The notes: generated from the sequence alone by a model not told the origin. Positions 19,176-29,500 are shown, counted from the stretch's first letter. The stretch: 64,000 nucleotides of DNA from Haliovirga abyssi (GCF_030295325.1 NZ_AP027059.1:1918637-1982636); one strand, 5' to 3'. Made by a program: numbers and translations.

Positions 19176-20725
19176 TAAACCACAACCTCAAACAAAATCT
19201 TCCCATCAATCTCTACCATTTTTTTCTCATACTTCTTCCCTTTATTAAAATTAAATATTACCAAATACCCCTTATCTTCTCCTTGTCCTTCCAAATATCC
19301 ACATAACTGCTTTATCCCTTGTTTTTTCATCTCTTCTCCATGCCATATCTTTAACTCTATTATATATTTTATTTTATTATATACCACAACTATATCCATT
19401 CGATTATCTTGTCTTGTTTCTGGCTCTACAAAATAAAATCCTTCGCCATTTATTATTGGTTTCAAAAATGATAAAAACAGTAACCTTCCTTCTCGTTCTA
19501 TAAATTTCTCATCTTTATCTCTATATTCGCTTTTCATAAATAATTGGAATTTTTCTAATATTTTTTCCATATCTAATATATTATTTTCTTTTATAAATTG
19601 ATTTCTATTCGGTGTTGTTTTTATATGTCTATTTACAATCATATCTCCTATCATATGATTGTATAATAGTACTTCAAATATTTTATTACTTATTACAACT
19701 TTCCCTTGTTTTTCTATTAATATTCCATACATTAACCCTATATCTATTACTTTATTTGTTGAAAAATATGGAACTTGTTCTCCTTTTAACATTAATACTC
19801 TTATTAATTCATACAACTCTCTATTATTCTCTATATTCTTTATTACATCATCAAATAATGTATTCTTCTCATTTAACAACTTATTTATTGCTTTTCTCAA
19901 CCCTTCTTCTGTAAATTCTTTATTTAACTTCTCATCTATTATTTTACATAATTTACTTACTAAAAATGGATATCCTGATGTAAAATCTCTTAATAAGTCT
20001 GACATCTTTTCTATATCCATTCCTGTTTTATTATCCTTCTCATAATCTATCAACATACTACTTATCTCTTCACTACTAAAACTCATATCTATATCAAAAT
20101 CCGCTGCTATATTCCACGGACTATTATATATTCTCTCTTCATCTTTTCTATATCTCAATTTCAAATTCTTTATATCATGTACTCCTGCTAATATCACACT
20201 ATGAAATGTATAATCTTCACCTGCGTTTCTTCTTAAATATTTTTCTCGCAACATCCCTATAAAGTTCAAAAATAGTTTGTTATTACTGCTTTTATCTACC
20301 TCATCTATCATTAATACTACTTTTTTTTCTGCCTTTATTATAAATTTACTTATTAATTTTGATAAACTCTTTAAATTATCTACTTTTTTTAATTCTTTAT
20401 TTAAAAAATCACTCAATTCTTTCTCTTTATATTCTAATATATCTGCCATTAATTCTAATACTGTTTTTGATAACTCTTTCTCATTCTCAAAACTAGATTC
20501 TCCTATTCCTTCAAAACTTATTGATATTACTAAATATCCTTCTTTACTTATTTTCTTATTTAACAAATACATTGTTGTTGTTTTTCCATATTGTCTTGGC
20601 CTATTTATTGTGAAATATTCTCCTTCATCTATATATTTCAATATTACTTCATCTATTTTTTTACTTGTATCTACCATATAATTTCTTTCTGGTATACATA
20701 ATCCTGTTACATTAAATTTTTTCAT
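19175..20725 (-). CDS. AAA-like ATPase with C-terminal PD-(D/E)XK nuclease-like domain, paralogue 2
   Basis: 516 residues with the same length and layout as the gene at 17467. Walker A is NRPRQYGKTTTMYLL and Walker B VVLMIDEVDKSS. The same nuclease-like C-terminus (NRMDIVVVYNKIKYIIELK) ends in FEVVV. The segment between the two Walker motifs (ELSKTVLELMADILEYKEKE...) is not closely related to that of paralogue 1, although the flanks are almost identical, so the pair is a mosaic duplication. It is preceded by the TMTC-like gene with a 31-base gap. The stop codon abuts an element A copy. Confidence 0.82.
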   Translation of the reverse strand: MKKFNVTGLCIPERNYMVDTSKKIDEVILKYIDEGEYFTINRPRQYGKTTTMYLLNKKISKEGYLVISISFEGIGESSFENEKELSKTVLELMADILEYKEKELSDFLNKELKKVDNLKSLSKLISKFIIKAEKKVVLMIDEVDKSSNNKLFLNFIGMLREKYLRRNAGEDYTFHSVILAGVHDIKNLKLRYRKDEERIYNSPWNIAADFDIDMSFSSEEISSMLIDYEKDNKTGMDIEKMSDLLRDFTSGYPFLVSKLCKIIDEKLNKEFTEEGLRKAINKLLNEKNTLFDDVIKNIENNRELYELIRVLMLKGEQVPYFSTNKVIDIGLMYGILIEKQGKVVISNKIFEVLLYNHMIGDMIVNRHIKTTPNRNQFIKENNILDMEKILEKFQLFMKSEYRDKDEKFIEREGRLLFLSFLKPIINGEGFYFVEPETRQDNRMDIVVVYNKIKYIIELKIWHGEEMKKQGIKQLCGYLEGQGEDKGYLVIFNFNKGKKYEKKMVEIDGKILFEVVV

Positions 20726-20756
20726 AATTTATCTCCTCTTTTTTTATAGACAATTA

Positions 20757-23231
20757 TCAATTCCCAATTATTCTTTCATTCTTTTCTATCTTTTTCAATA
20801 TTTTCTCTATGCTATCACTTTTTTTTATATTATTTGCATTATTCAAATATTTATACGCCTTTTTATAATCTTTAACACTATAATAAATTACTCCCAAATT
20901 ATAATTAGCAATATAATTTTTATTATTCAATTCCACTGCTTTTTCTAAATTAGTCACACTATTTTTAATATCTTTTTTCAAAAAATATGTTTTTCCTAAT
21001 TGTAAATAAAAATAATCACTTTCTTTTAATTTTAAAGCTTTTTTATAATACTCTATAGAATTATCATACTCTTTTTTTCTATAATATATATCTGCAATTC
21101 TGCCTAAAATATAATAATTTATTATATTTTCCTTTTCAGACTCTAAAAATATATTTAATACTTCATTATCTTTTTTTAAAATACTATACCCTATTTCTCC
21201 AATCCAATAATAGCTCTGCATAAAATATGGATTATTTTCTATTGATTGTTTAAACATATTATATGCCATTTCCAATTTCTTTTCTGTTTTCAATCTCATT
21301 CCTTCTTTATAATAAAATTCTCCTAATCCTTTTCCTATCTCTTTTAATTTTTCAATATATTTATCTCTATTTTTATAATCAACATCTATTAACGCCAAAT
21401 ATAACTTCTCATTTTTACTATCCTTTTTTTTAATTTCTTGTAATAATTTTAATGCTTTTTTTCCCTCTCCTTTAGAATTATAAATAAGTGCTAAATTTAT
21501 CTTTGAATCCTCCATTTTTATACTTTTTTTATAATATTCTGTCCCCTTATCAATATCTCCTTTTTGTTGATAAATATATCCAAGTAAGCTATTTACTTCA
21601 TCAGAACTTTTCATACCTATTAATATATCAAAAGCTTTATCTGTATCATTAAATTTTAATAAAATCTTACTTTCCAATATCTTTTTTCTTAAAGAAATTT
21701 TATTTTTTACTAAATTTAAAACTTTTAAACTATCTCTAAATCTATTTTTATCATAATACATTTCAGCTAAAATTAATTTAACATCATCCCCACCAATATT
21801 TTTTTCTATACTTTTTTCTGATAATAAAATTGCTTTATCTACTCTATCTGTATTTTTATATAAATCAATATAATCTTTCAATATACTTTCATGCTTTGGA
21901 TATTTACTTGCAGCAATTTTTAAATATCTTTCAGCTATCTTATATTTTTTCTCTACAATAGCACTTGTACATAAATTTATCAAAGGTCTTTCTAAATTAG
22001 GTTCTTTTTTATGATTATCTTCCCACAAAGAAGTCATACTTAACCAAGTATAATTTCTTGCTACAGTTACTCCACCATAAACTACTCCTACTAATAACAT
22101 TCCATATAATATTTTTTTTCTCTCTTTTAATAATAATATAAAAAAATAACTTATAACTATTGAATACCCTGCTACAGATATATATGCTCTATGCTCATAT
22201 ATCAAATCATCTATTGGTATTATTGTAGATGTTACTATGAATCCTATAAAAAATAGTAATACCCCATATCCTATTATTTTTTCTTTTTTATAATAATATA
22301 TTCCAAATGATAATAACAGAACTAATATTATAAAAGGCAAAATAACCCACAAACTAAAAAAGCTATTTTCTATTTTTATATTATAATCCACTCTCTGTCC
22401 ATATGGAAATATCATTAATCTTAAATATCTCAATATTACTTTAAATTCAGTTATAAAATAGGTATATCTTGTTAAATCTGTTTTTCCTGGATTTAATGCA
22501 AATGTTGAAGTTACAGTTGAAACTTTATCACTATGTAGCATTAAAGAATATCTTACTCTTAATATTAATGGTATAAATCCTGTCATATAATAAATTATAC
22601 TCTGCCATTTTATCCCACCAAAAAAAAACATCTCATATAAAAATAAAGCTATTGGAAATGTTACCATTGTCTCTTTACTTCTTGTCCCTAATAATACAAA
22701 TATTAATCCTACTATATAATATAAATATTTCCTATTTTCACTTTTTCTATATTTTATATAAAAATATAGCCCAGCAAAATAACACAACCCTACAAATGAA
22801 GCTAATCTTTGTACTACATATGTTACAGCTTGTATTTGTATTGGTAATATTAAAAATAATAACCCTACTAATATACTATATATTTCTTTGTTTTTGTTAA
22901 TCAATCTATTTTTTATCTCTGTTTCTAATATTATTAAATATAAAAAATACGCACTAAATATATGAATTAACAGATTAGTTAATTTATATATAAATGGTGC
23001 TTTTCCTCCTACTAACCAATTTAATGCAAATGTAAAATATACAAATCTTCGGCTACTACTTGTATTTATATTAAATATACTTAAAAAAGCCCCTTTTATA
23101 TCTTTCACTTCAGGATTTAATAATATAGAAGCCACTGTATCATATTGAAATGCTGAAAATAAAGCTAATAAATATACTGCTAAACCTGTTATTAAAAATA
23201 TTAATAATACTCTCTTTTTATTTAATTTCAA
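20757..23231 (-). CDS. TMTC-like GT-C membrane protein with C-terminal TPR array
   Basis: 824 residues. The N-terminal ~400 are polytopic membrane segments with family motifs: FQYDTVAS (28-35) where relatives have an Asp-Asp pair, SSRRFVYFTFALNWLVGG, LLIHIFSAYFLYL and LIYEHRAYISVAGYS. The rest are TPR units from about residue 410 to 815 (for example YFLKKDIKNSVTNLEKAVEL). Related eukaryotic TMTC proteins are O-mannosyltransferases. Here a membrane glycosyl-transfer or glycan-assembly role is inferred. The second acidic residue of the DD motif is Thr32, which may affect activity. The end motif RIIGN-stop merges with an AATTGATAATTG tract. Confidence 0.8.
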   Translation of the reverse strand: MKLNKKRVLLIFLITGLAVYLLALFSAFQYDTVASILLNPEVKDIKGAFLSIFNINTSSSRRFVYFTFALNWLVGGKAPFIYKLTNLLIHIFSAYFLYLIILETEIKNRLINKNKEIYSILVGLLFLILPIQIQAVTYVVQRLASFVGLCYFAGLYFYIKYRKSENRKYLYYIVGLIFVLLGTRSKETMVTFPIALFLYEMFFFGGIKWQSIIYYMTGFIPLILRVRYSLMLHSDKVSTVTSTFALNPGKTDLTRYTYFITEFKVILRYLRLMIFPYGQRVDYNIKIENSFFSLWVILPFIILVLLLSFGIYYYKKEKIIGYGVLLFFIGFIVTSTIIPIDDLIYEHRAYISVAGYSIVISYFFILLLKERKKILYGMLLVGVVYGGVTVARNYTWLSMTSLWEDNHKKEPNLERPLINLCTSAIVEKKYKIAERYLKIAASKYPKHESILKDYIDLYKNTDRVDKAILLSEKSIEKNIGGDDVKLILAEMYYDKNRFRDSLKVLNLVKNKISLRKKILESKILLKFNDTDKAFDILIGMKSSDEVNSLLGYIYQQKGDIDKGTEYYKKSIKMEDSKINLALIYNSKGEGKKALKLLQEIKKKDSKNEKLYLALIDVDYKNRDKYIEKLKEIGKGLGEFYYKEGMRLKTEKKLEMAYNMFKQSIENNPYFMQSYYWIGEIGYSILKKDNEVLNIFLESEKENIINYYILGRIADIYYRKKEYDNSIEYYKKALKLKESDYFYLQLGKTYFLKKDIKNSVTNLEKAVELNNKNYIANYNLGVIYYSVKDYKKAYKYLNNANNIKKSDSIEKILKKIEKNERIIGN

Positions 23232-23257
23232 TTTTTTCCCCCTTAAAATAGTATTTA

Positions 23258-23355
23258 AGAACGTTTAAAAAATAAGTTCCTCATTTTTGTTATAAAAATG
23301 CTTAAACCATTGCGTATTTTAAAACAAAATCAGAAAGTTATTTTTAAACCGTTCC
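23258..23355. mobile_element. Element A, 98 bp, TTA duplication
   Basis: Begins AGAACGTTTAAAAAATAAG and ends AAACCGTTCC; TTA at 23255-23257 and 23356-23358. It lies 27 bp upstream of the TMTC-like start, between that gene and any promoter further upstream in the 468-bp gap 23232-23699. Confidence 0.92.
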
Positions 23356-23557
23356 TTAATGATTATTAATAAGTTTACTTTTTAACAATCATGTGATTAA
23401 ATCTCATCTTTTAATTTTTCTTTCTATTTTTCATTATCAATTGTCAATTATCCCTTCAATTATACCACATTTTTTATAATAAAAAAAGAAATTACGCTTT
23501 ATATAGTAAGATATAAATATTTTTCTAAATTTTTAGCTTCTGAAAATTTTTGTTTTG

Positions 23558-23631
23558 AAAAATCGCATATTTCAAAAAAACGGCGTAGCTTATTTTCTGA
23601 ATAAATTTATACTTTCCTAGTATATAAAAAA
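23558..23631 (-). repeat. Element B copy (~74 bp)
   Basis: Contains CGTAGCTTATTTTCTGAATA then AATTTATACTTTCC on the plus strand, preceded by AAAAATCGCATATTTC. It is closely similar to 53076-53145. As there, it directly abuts a G+C-containing terminator hairpin. The rest of the gap 23360-23557 is A+T-rich with no gene. Confidence 0.6.
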
Positions 23632-23650
23632 GCCCGCCTTAACGGCGAGC
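23632..23650 (-). terminator. Factor-independent terminator of the giant lipoprotein gene
   Basis: On the minus strand the stem GCTCGCC, loop GTTAA and GGCGGGC are followed by TTTTTT, a textbook terminator about 50 bp beyond the stop at 23700. Confidence 0.88.
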
Positions 23651-23699
23651 TCCTTTATTTTCTTTTAATTGCCAATTTTCCATTGTCAATTATTTATTC

Positions 23700-26600
23700 C
23701 TATTCCCAAGTAATTCCATCATCTCCTGTCATATTCTCTCCTGATGCATTTATAAAGTTAGTATTTCTATCCATTACTTGCTGAGTAGCTATAGAACTAT
23801 GATTTGCACGGTCTATTGCATTAAATTCTACTTCAAAATGCTTTCCTTTAGCAAAATGCCCTATATCTGCGCTAGTACTATCAATACTATCACCTGTTGC
23901 AGTTGTAGATAACAATACTATATAAACTTCTGTTTTTACTGCATCTGCTGTAGTCCATGTTTGATCTCCATTTGTATCAAGGTATCTTACAGCATAATTC
24001 TTGATTTTATCTAATTCTACTGTATCACCTGCCGTAGTTGCTGCTAAATTACTAACTCCATGATTTGATACTTCTGTTCTTGTAGAGCCTGATACATTAT
24101 AAACTTTTATAGATGTATCATTTACAGAAGATACTAAATTTCCATCTGTTTCTACTCCTACCCCACCATCTACTGGTGCTGCAAAATTAAATGTTGTAGT
24201 TGAAGATCCATTTCCTACTAATAATGGTTCATCAAATGTAAGTTTTAATATTTCTGCTGTACTTGTACTATTATCATCTAAATTACTAGATGATACTTCT
24301 AACCATCCAAATAGATATAAATCATCATCATTTCCATCCATTCTATCTGTTCCTGTCCTATCTATTTTATGATCTCCATCTGTATCTCCAACATTTGTGG
24401 TATCCATATCTAATACTGGTGCCCAACCTGCTTGTCCAGTTGTAGCAGTTGATGAATAACTATATAATTGTGCATTTGCTACTTTTGGTCTTCTCAAATC
24501 TATACCATCAATAGTTCCTCCAGCTAACGCATCTTTTTCTACATGAGTTCTATTTCCTGCATTATCTTCAAACCAAAAGTCAAGATTATACGTACCTGTA
24601 TCTCCAGTATATCCTTGTGATGTAGTAACAACTTGATCTGCTAAAATTCCTGTATAAGCTGCTGCGGCACTTGAATCTTGTTTACCAGCATTTACATTTC
24701 CGCTTGTGAAACTAAATGACCAAACTATATTACTGTTTGCTGTTCCACCTGTATCTGTTCTTCTAAATCCTGGAATATATCCAGAACCTGCTATTCCTAA
24801 TTGTGGTGCATATATTGAACCAACGTCACTTGTTTTATCATTGTCATGCACTTCATCTATATCTGCTATAAAAGTTAACTCATCATTTAGAGTTATCATA
24901 TCATTATCTTTTGTATATCCATAGAAAGTTCCATTGTTAGCTTCATTTAATGTAACCGCAATATCGGTGTTATCTATTTCTGCACTACTAACATCTCCTA
25001 TTACAGGTTGGCTATCTATAGCTGGACTTGCTGCTACAGTAGTTCCTGTTGAATCTAAATATGAACCATTTTTAATCAAATCATCATTTCCTACTCCTGC
25101 TGCTGTCTCATTACCATTCCAATCTTGAGCTGATACTAACGGTGGATTTACGTCATCGGCTCCACCAGTATCTATTGCTCCATCTGTATAATTTGTAGAT
25201 GGTGCACTTGCAGCTTTTATTTCAAGATCATAATATAAGTAGTCATCACTATAATCAGAAGCTGTTCCATTATTATTATAACTAAATTCTACATTTTGTG
25301 CAGTAGGTCCACCTGCTGTTCCATCTATTAATCCACCTATATTTACTGTTGCAGTCATTAAATCTCTTGAAGCTGTCGCAGCTGTTAAAGTTGTTCCACC
25401 ACTTACTGCAGTTACACTAGCTCCAATTGGTATTATTAATCTTATTTTATCTCCTAAACTAAATGTTCCTGTAGGTGCTTTATCTACTAAGGCTTGTACA
25501 TACATTTCATTATCAACTAAGCCTGGTGCATCATCATCAGCTGTTACAGTAAATGCAAAAGATTTGTCACTTATTCCTTTCGCTACGCCACTTTTATCAT
25601 CAGTTACTCTTGAATGTAAATAGTAAGTTCTTGTTACTCCTCTCAAACTTATATCTGGTGTCCATTTTAACATTTGAGCTGGTATACTATTTATAGTTTT
25701 ACTCTCTGTTTCTATTTTTCCAGGATTAGCCACAATTGGTCCATCTGACGAATCCAAAGTTATATACCAATCAAAATTCAAACTATTTTTATCATCAGCT
25801 GCATCTGTTAATGTACTGTCTGGATAAAAACTTAGAGTTACATTTTTATATTCATCGTTTGCTCCAAAATCGTATGTTTCTGAACTTGTTTTCTCAACTA
25901 TTGCTCCACTCCAATAGTCAGTTCCTCTTGCTCCACCCATTACACTTGCAATTGTTGGAGCTTCATTTACGCCTACATCTATAGCTGAACTATCTGTTCC
26001 ACCTTTTAATACCCCTTCTGAATCTTTATCCATTACTAATAGATTAATATTAAAATGTCCATTTGTATATGGTCCATCAACATCTCCTAATGCAGTAGCT
26101 CCATTATATGGACTCCAATCTACTGCTGAAGTATTATCATAAGTTAATGTTCCATATTTCCCATTTCCACCTATTGTCCAGAAGTATTTAAAAGTATCTC
26201 CTGAATCAGAATCACTAACACTTGATACTAGTGTAACTGGACTTGTTCCTGATAAAATCCAATTTCCATTAGTTACATCTACTGTATCACTACCAGTTAT
26301 TCCTGTTATTGTTGGTTCTTGATTTAGTTCTACCGAAACCTCTCTTGTATTTGTATATGTTCCATCAGTAATACTAACTATAAAAGTAGCTGTAGCACTT
26401 GATGGCATTGTTGTTGGTGCTGTATATGTCCAAACTTCTTGTGACACGCTATCTCCATCACTATCTGTTCCCGCTGTTAATGTCCCACCAGAACTAGTTT
26501 TTTCCACAACTGTTACTGTTGCAGAACTAGAACTTCCTTCATCTCCATATACATTAAGATTAACTGTTTTTCCTAAAGTTACATATGGCGGTACTGCTAC

Positions 26601-29228
26601 TGATGTAATTGTAGGTCCATTTACTACTTGGAATTTAAGTATTACAGTATTAGCATAAGTTTTGAAATATACTTTATCTCCTGCTTCCCAATTACTACTT
26701 TCATCTATATCTATTGCCAACCAATCAATCGAGGCATCGCTTCCATCTGCTGAAGCTCCCCAATCAGAATCAGTTAGATCAATTGGAGCATTTGTATTAT
26801 CTTGTAAATCTCCATCTCCATCTGTATTTGTTCCTGTTCCACTTACATATACTTTTATGTCACTACCTCCATAGCTCCAATAAGTACCTGCTGTTATATC
26901 TTTGATTTTAAAATATACTCCTGTTGTATCTGATGAAAATTCAAGCATTAAGTTTTTATCGTATGAAGTATATCCTGCTCTTGTTCCTATATCTACTTTT
27001 AAATTTCCTGCTCCTATATCAGCTCCATCTGCATCTACTACTTCAGTTCCTACTCTATAATAATCCCAAGGCCCTTTTATTGCTCCCTCGTCTACTAATT
27101 GCTCCGTACCATCATTTAAATGTAAAGCTAAATAATGATAACTCGGTGTAGTTCCTGTAGTATCAACTGTTGCACTTGGTTTTATCTCTACTGGTACATT
27201 TGATAATGTAGTTGTATAATCATTAGTAAATGTATAGTAACTTGGTGAACTTGTACTTGTTGGATCATATATATCAGTTGCATTACTACTTGCAATCGTC
27301 CAGCTACTATCAGCTGAAGCTCCATCAACTAATGTTCTTGATAAATCTATTCCTGCAGTTCCTCCACCTGCTCGTCCTGCATCATAAGCTTGATTTGCAA
27401 AATATCCAGATGTACTTGTTAATGGATAATTTGTTGTATCAGGACTAACTCTTGTATTATCAGGATCACTTACTGACATTGTTAAGTTAAATTTTTGTCC
27501 TGGTGATACTTGTACTGTACTAAGTGTTGTTCCATCAAATAAGCTTTGACTATTCCCTTGTGCATCTGTATAAGTTATTCCTGTTAATGAAGGTAACTCA
27601 TTAACATATACAGTATCGCTAGCATAAACAACTTGATTGTTAGGTGATGTTCCTGAATCTACTGTTGCTTTTAGAGTCTTAACTCCACCTCTCATCATAT
27701 ATTTATACCTTGTACCATTATCTACCCCTTCTGTTCCTGGATTAAAATCAAATGTTCTTGTTGTAACTCCAAAATCTTTTCCTGTTGTCCCTAATACTTT
27801 TGTACTGTCAATTTCATTATAAACTGACCAAGTTTGTATTATTGTTGTACTTGGAGCACCTGTATAATAGTAATATGCATTGTTTCCCATTAGAGTATTC
27901 ATATCAGATGAATTTGATATTGGGATTGATACTTGAGAACTATTAACAGTATCTGTTGTTATATCATAATTTGCAGCATTGCTTCCTGTAGCTTCAGTAT
28001 ATTTAGCTGCTTCTGTAGCTCCAGATACTCCACTATCTTCAGCCACTACTGTCATTGGTGTTGCTATTGCTATTGTAAACATCTCTTCTGCATTAGCTCC
28101 ACGACTATCTACTAATTGAATTAACACCTCAGTTGTCCCTGTACTGCTTGGTGCTGTAAAATCAACTGTACCTGTTGTATTAGTTGACTCTGCTAAAGTT
28201 CCACTACCTGTTAATATTGAATAATTATAAGTTATTGTATCTCCTGTGTCTGCATCACTTGCAGTCACTGTTATAGTTCCTGTTCCACTTGGTGCTATTG
28301 TATTTGTACTGCTTCCTCCACTAACTGATAAAGCAACATTTGAAATAGTTGGTGCTGTATCAATTATAAATGTTATTGTAGCAGAATCAGAATCACTGCT
28401 ATCATTAGGATCAAATACATTAAATACTACACTTGCACTATTTCCACTTGGTGCTGTACTTGGTGCTGTATAAGTATATGTATAAGTATATGTTGTTCCA
28501 TTATTACTTGCTCCAGTTTGTGTCAAACTACCATAACTAAAGTTAGTAGATACAGCATGACTATTATCTGTATCTGTAAATACTAATGTTATTGTAGCTG
28601 TTTGACTTGTTTCCATAATATACTTTGTTTGTGTTGTTGAAGCATCAGTTACCGCTAAACTTCTTTGTGGCCCAAAAGAATTATTTGGTACACTTTTTAC
28701 CACAGTTGGAATACTTCTTAATACTATTCCACCTGCTGCTGGATCTTTTTTTACTCTTATTGTCCAAGATGCTGGATCTGACTTCAACCCTTTATCATCT
28801 ACAGCTATTGCTGATACTTGATAGTATCCTGGTTTTGTAGGAGCTGTCCATGTCCCATCTGCTGCAAAACTTCCTCCAGTTGCTGTATACTCAACTGTTG
28901 TTTTCCCACCTTCTGGGTCCATTGTTGTTGTTTCAAATTTAACTTTTTGCCCTCCGTTAACTTCAGGACTAGTTAAATCTTTAGTGTTAAAATATGTTAC
29001 TACTGGTCTTTTATTTGAATTTGCATTATATGCTGGGTTTGTTGGTGTTGGTGTTGTATCTGGGTTTGTTGGTGTATCTGGTGTATCTGGGTTTGTTGCT
29101 TGCCCTCCATTACTTTCTACTACTGAAGTAACATTATTTTTTTCGCTAGACTTATTCAAACATCCAGCTGTGGTTAAAAATGCTGCTACTAAAAAAATTA
29201 CACCTAGTTTACGTATTATCTTTTCCAT
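23700..29228 (-). CDS. Giant surface lipoprotein with tandem Ig-like/PKD-like domains
   Basis: 1842 residues. A lipoprotein signal (VIFLVAAFLTTAGC, lipidated Cys about 23) is followed by a Pro/Thr/Asp-rich spacer with TPxNP repeats (about 43-70). Then come many beta-sandwich-like repeats with the recurring pattern GG..V.....T..DPEGG, for example residues 73-160, ~293-392, ~890-990 and ~995-1085. The rest is Ser/Thr/Asp/Gly-rich and low in Lys, unlike neighbouring genes, and its codons look less A+T-biased. The sequence suggests an extended, perhaps calcium-binding, surface adhesin or stalk. No enzyme motif seen. Function unknown. Confidence 0.75.
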   Translation of the reverse strand: MEKIIRKLGVIFLVAAFLTTAGCLNKSSEKNNVTSVVESNGGQATNPDTPDTPTNPDTTPTPTNPAYNANSNKRPVVTYFNTKDLTSPEVNGGQKVKFETTTMDPEGGKTTVEYTATGGSFAADGTWTAPTKPGYYQVSAIAVDDKGLKSDPASWTIRVKKDPAAGGIVLRSIPTVVKSVPNNSFGPQRSLAVTDASTTQTKYIMETSQTATITLVFTDTDNSHAVSTNFSYGSLTQTGASNNGTTYTYTYTYTAPSTAPSGNSASVVFNVFDPNDSSDSDSATITFIIDTAPTISNVALSVSGGSSTNTIAPSGTGTITVTASDADTGDTITYNYSILTGSGTLAESTNTTGTVDFTAPSSTGTTEVLIQLVDSRGANAEEMFTIAIATPMTVVAEDSGVSGATEAAKYTEATGSNAANYDITTDTVNSSQVSIPISNSSDMNTLMGNNAYYYYTGAPSTTIIQTWSVYNEIDSTKVLGTTGKDFGVTTRTFDFNPGTEGVDNGTRYKYMMRGGVKTLKATVDSGTSPNNQVVYASDTVYVNELPSLTGITYTDAQGNSQSLFDGTTLSTVQVSPGQKFNLTMSVSDPDNTRVSPDTTNYPLTSTSGYFANQAYDAGRAGGGTAGIDLSRTLVDGASADSSWTIASSNATDIYDPTSTSSPSYYTFTNDYTTTLSNVPVEIKPSATVDTTGTTPSYHYLALHLNDGTEQLVDEGAIKGPWDYYRVGTEVVDADGADIGAGNLKVDIGTRAGYTSYDKNLMLEFSSDTTGVYFKIKDITAGTYWSYGGSDIKVYVSGTGTNTDGDGDLQDNTNAPIDLTDSDWGASADGSDASIDWLAIDIDESSNWEAGDKVYFKTYANTVILKFQVVNGPTITSVAVPPYVTLGKTVNLNVYGDEGSSSSATVTVVEKTSSGGTLTAGTDSDGDSVSQEVWTYTAPTTMPSSATATFIVSITDGTYTNTREVSVELNQEPTITGITGSDTVDVTNGNWILSGTSPVTLVSSVSDSDSGDTFKYFWTIGGNGKYGTLTYDNTSAVDWSPYNGATALGDVDGPYTNGHFNINLLVMDKDSEGVLKGGTDSSAIDVGVNEAPTIASVMGGARGTDYWSGAIVEKTSSETYDFGANDEYKNVTLSFYPDSTLTDAADDKNSLNFDWYITLDSSDGPIVANPGKIETESKTINSIPAQMLKWTPDISLRGVTRTYYLHSRVTDDKSGVAKGISDKSFAFTVTADDDAPGLVDNEMYVQALVDKAPTGTFSLGDKIRLIIPIGASVTAVSGGTTLTAATASRDLMTATVNIGGLIDGTAGGPTAQNVEFSYNNNGTASDYSDDYLYYDLEIKAASAPSTNYTDGAIDTGGADDVNPPLVSAQDWNGNETAAGVGNDDLIKNGSYLDSTGTTVAASPAIDSQPVIGDVSSAEIDNTDIAVTLNEANNGTFYGYTKDNDMITLNDELTFIADIDEVHDNDKTSDVGSIYAPQLGIAGSGYIPGFRRTDTGGTANSNIVWSFSFTSGNVNAGKQDSSAAAAYTGILADQVVTTSQGYTGDTGTYNLDFWFEDNAGNRTHVEKDALAGGTIDGIDLRRPKVANAQLYSYSSTATTGQAGWAPVLDMDTTNVGDTDGDHKIDRTGTDRMDGNDDDLYLFGWLEVSSSNLDDNSTSTAEILKLTFDEPLLVGNGSSTTTFNFAAPVDGGVGVETDGNLVSSVNDTSIKVYNVSGSTRTEVSNHGVSNLAATTAGDTVELDKIKNYAVRYLDTNGDQTWTTADAVKTEVYIVLLSTTATGDSIDSTSADIGHFAKGKHFEVEFNAIDRANHSSIATQQVMDRNTNFINASGENMTGDDGITWE

Positions 29229-29500
29229 CTCATTGACCTCCTTTTCTTTTTTTTCTTTCTTCCATGAGATTTTCTTTACACTTTTACTTCCCTAAAAGCA
29301 TTAATCATCAGCTATCTTACGACGTTCCCCTCGTCACCTCCTATAAAATGTTAAACTTTGGCCGGCTTAACTGTAAAAAAACTTTTTACTATTAATATTT
29401 TTCGACAAAACAAAGCTAATCCTTTAGCTTTATTTTAAAAATATTTTTTTATTTCCGATACACTCCCACGTTATAAGTTTACTTCATTTTTGAGTAAAAA
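29229..29500 (-). promoter_or_regulatory. Long, possibly structured 5' leader of the giant lipoprotein gene
   Basis: A candidate -10 (TATAAC near 29471-29476, minus strand) precedes about 240 bases before the ATG. The leader contains a hairpin AAAGCTAA/TTAGCTTT at 29411-29432. It also has an unusually G+C-rich block (29310-29375) with AAGCCGGCCAAAG, AGGAGGTGACGAGGGGAACG and a GACG/CGTC stem. Its base composition and pairing are unlike the rest of the intergenic DNA, so an RNA regulator is possible. It does not match any riboswitch class I could recognise. The start has its own ribosome binding site, AAGGAGGTCAATGAG. Confidence 0.4.

Noticed and set aside
20735-23700. Recurrent AATTGACAATGG / AATTGGCAATTA tracts at gene ends (near 11555, 20740, 23440 and 23665)
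   Set aside because: Short and degenerate, without defined boundaries; not enough to call a repeat family from this window alone.
29310-29380. Possible fluoride (AGGTGACGAG...GCTGATGA) or cyclic-di-GMP riboswitch upstream of the giant lipoprotein
   Set aside because: Only short pieces resemble the conserved sequences; the pairing needed for either class could not be drawn, so it is reported only as an unidentified structured leader.
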